A stretch of 55,151 bases of DNA from Elioraea sp051860475 (GTDB taxonomy: Bacteria > Pseudomonadota > Alphaproteobacteria > Acetobacterales > Acetobacteraceae), in NCBI RefSeq assembly GCF_051860475.1, contig NZ_JBHYDW010000015.1, positions 1 through 55,151 on the forward strand, given 5' to 3'. This document shows, in pieces, positions 54,928-55,151 of the stretch. Positions within the stretch are counted from its first letter, which is position 1. Every line of letters starts with the position of its first letter. The notes below the pieces were generated by a model that saw only the letters and a program-made list of their open reading frames with translations, searched no databases and was not told the origin of the DNA. The translations under genes and the position numbers were made by a program.

Positions 54928-55151
54928 ATGGTCACGCGGCTCGCCCTGGCGCTCGCGTTCGCCATTTCCCTGGCATCCGCCGCGCTCGCGCAGCGGGTGG
55001 CGCTGGTGATCGGCAACGGTGCCTATGTCGAGGTCCCGCCGCTCGAGAACCCTGCGAACGACGCGACCGACATCCATGCCGCGCTGACGCGGCTCGGCTT
55101 CGACAGCGAGCTGGTGGTGGACGCCGACCGGGTGACGCTGGAGCGCGCGAT
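54928..55151 (+). CDS. caspase-like (peptidase C14) family protein, 3' truncated by the window end
   Basis: Seventy-four codons are present. A signal peptide (MVTRLALALAFAISLASAAL, cleavage after ALA) is followed directly by RVALVIGNGAYVEVPPLEN, then PANDATDIHAALTRLGF, which is the first beta strand and helix of the caspase/metacaspase p20 fold. The catalytic His and Cys would be beyond the window, so activity cannot be judged. Many secreted bacterial caspase-like proteins carry extra repeat or SH3-type domains after the p20 part. ATG 54928 is chosen because it gives a complete signal peptide. Confidence 0.85.
   Translation, partial: MVTRLALALAFAISLASAALAQRVALVIGNGAYVEVPPLENPANDATDIHAALTRLGFDSELVVDADRVTLERA

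Overview
This window looks like a draft-assembly contig from a very GC-rich (about 70%) alphaproteobacterium, most likely from the Acetobacteraceae/Rhodospirillales side. The pointers are a roughly 1,570-residue NAD-dependent glutamate dehydrogenase, the small TPR protein-BamB-Der order, tight operons with 4-base stop/start overlaps, and strong G/C preference at third codon positions. This placement is an inference. I see no rRNA, tRNA, CRISPR array, phage gene or insertion sequence. The assembly has visible flaws: two short N runs inside genes (14657-14667 and 37563-37572) and a poly-G/poly-C block (about 30501-30664) that wrecks the start of a permease gene.

Layout. 1-297: tail of an Asp/Glu racemase-like gene. 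305-8470: an Old Yellow Enzyme homologue overlapping glgX on the minus strand, divergent from treZ-treY; GlgX, TreY and TreZ make up the glycogen-to-trehalose route. 8482-17528 (minus): one operon of hydantoinase/oxoprolinase A and B subunits plus a peptide-type ABC importer (binding protein, permease, a permease-ATPase fusion, and an ATPase). 17615-18997: hutF without other hut genes.

19000-33395: the most interesting part. A divergently transcribed solute-binding protein faces a long operon with two sets of a heterotrimeric flavin/iron-sulfur dehydrogenase (opine oxidase, hydrogen cyanide synthase or D-hydroxyproline dehydrogenase type), an additional DAO-family flavoprotein, an SDR, and one complete peptide-type ABC importer with a second, paralogous binding protein. 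I infer import and oxidation of one or two related secondary amines (opines, imino acids or N-substituted amino acids).

33415-38308: a serine hydrolase divergent from a third peptide-type ABC operon (two permeases, two ATPases) with no binding protein. 38313-39143: a small conserved-looking gene and a stretch without a clear gene. 39144-43114: core genes (YfgM-like protein, BamB, Der, DUF924 protein). 43093-45918 (minus): beta-propeller protein, polysaccharide deacetylase and a sterol-desaturase-family protein whose C-terminus is encoded by an intergenic inverted repeat. 45983-46336: remnant of an ABC exporter. 46572-47258: CBS-BON protein with a FixK/FNR-like box upstream. 47263-53282 (minus): NAD-glutamate dehydrogenase and a UMF1-type MFS transporter. 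53460-55151: a secreted protein made of two copies of one domain, a glutathione S-transferase, and the first part of a caspase-like protein.

Working together, most of the accessory genes handle nitrogenous organic compounds: three peptide/opine-type importers, cyclic-amide hydrolysis, formimidoylglutamate hydrolysis, oxidative deamination of secondary amines, and finally NAD-GDH, which sends glutamate to 2-oxoglutarate. Promoter calls are by eye against an alphaproteobacterial TTG-rich -35 / TA-rich -10 pattern and are tentative.
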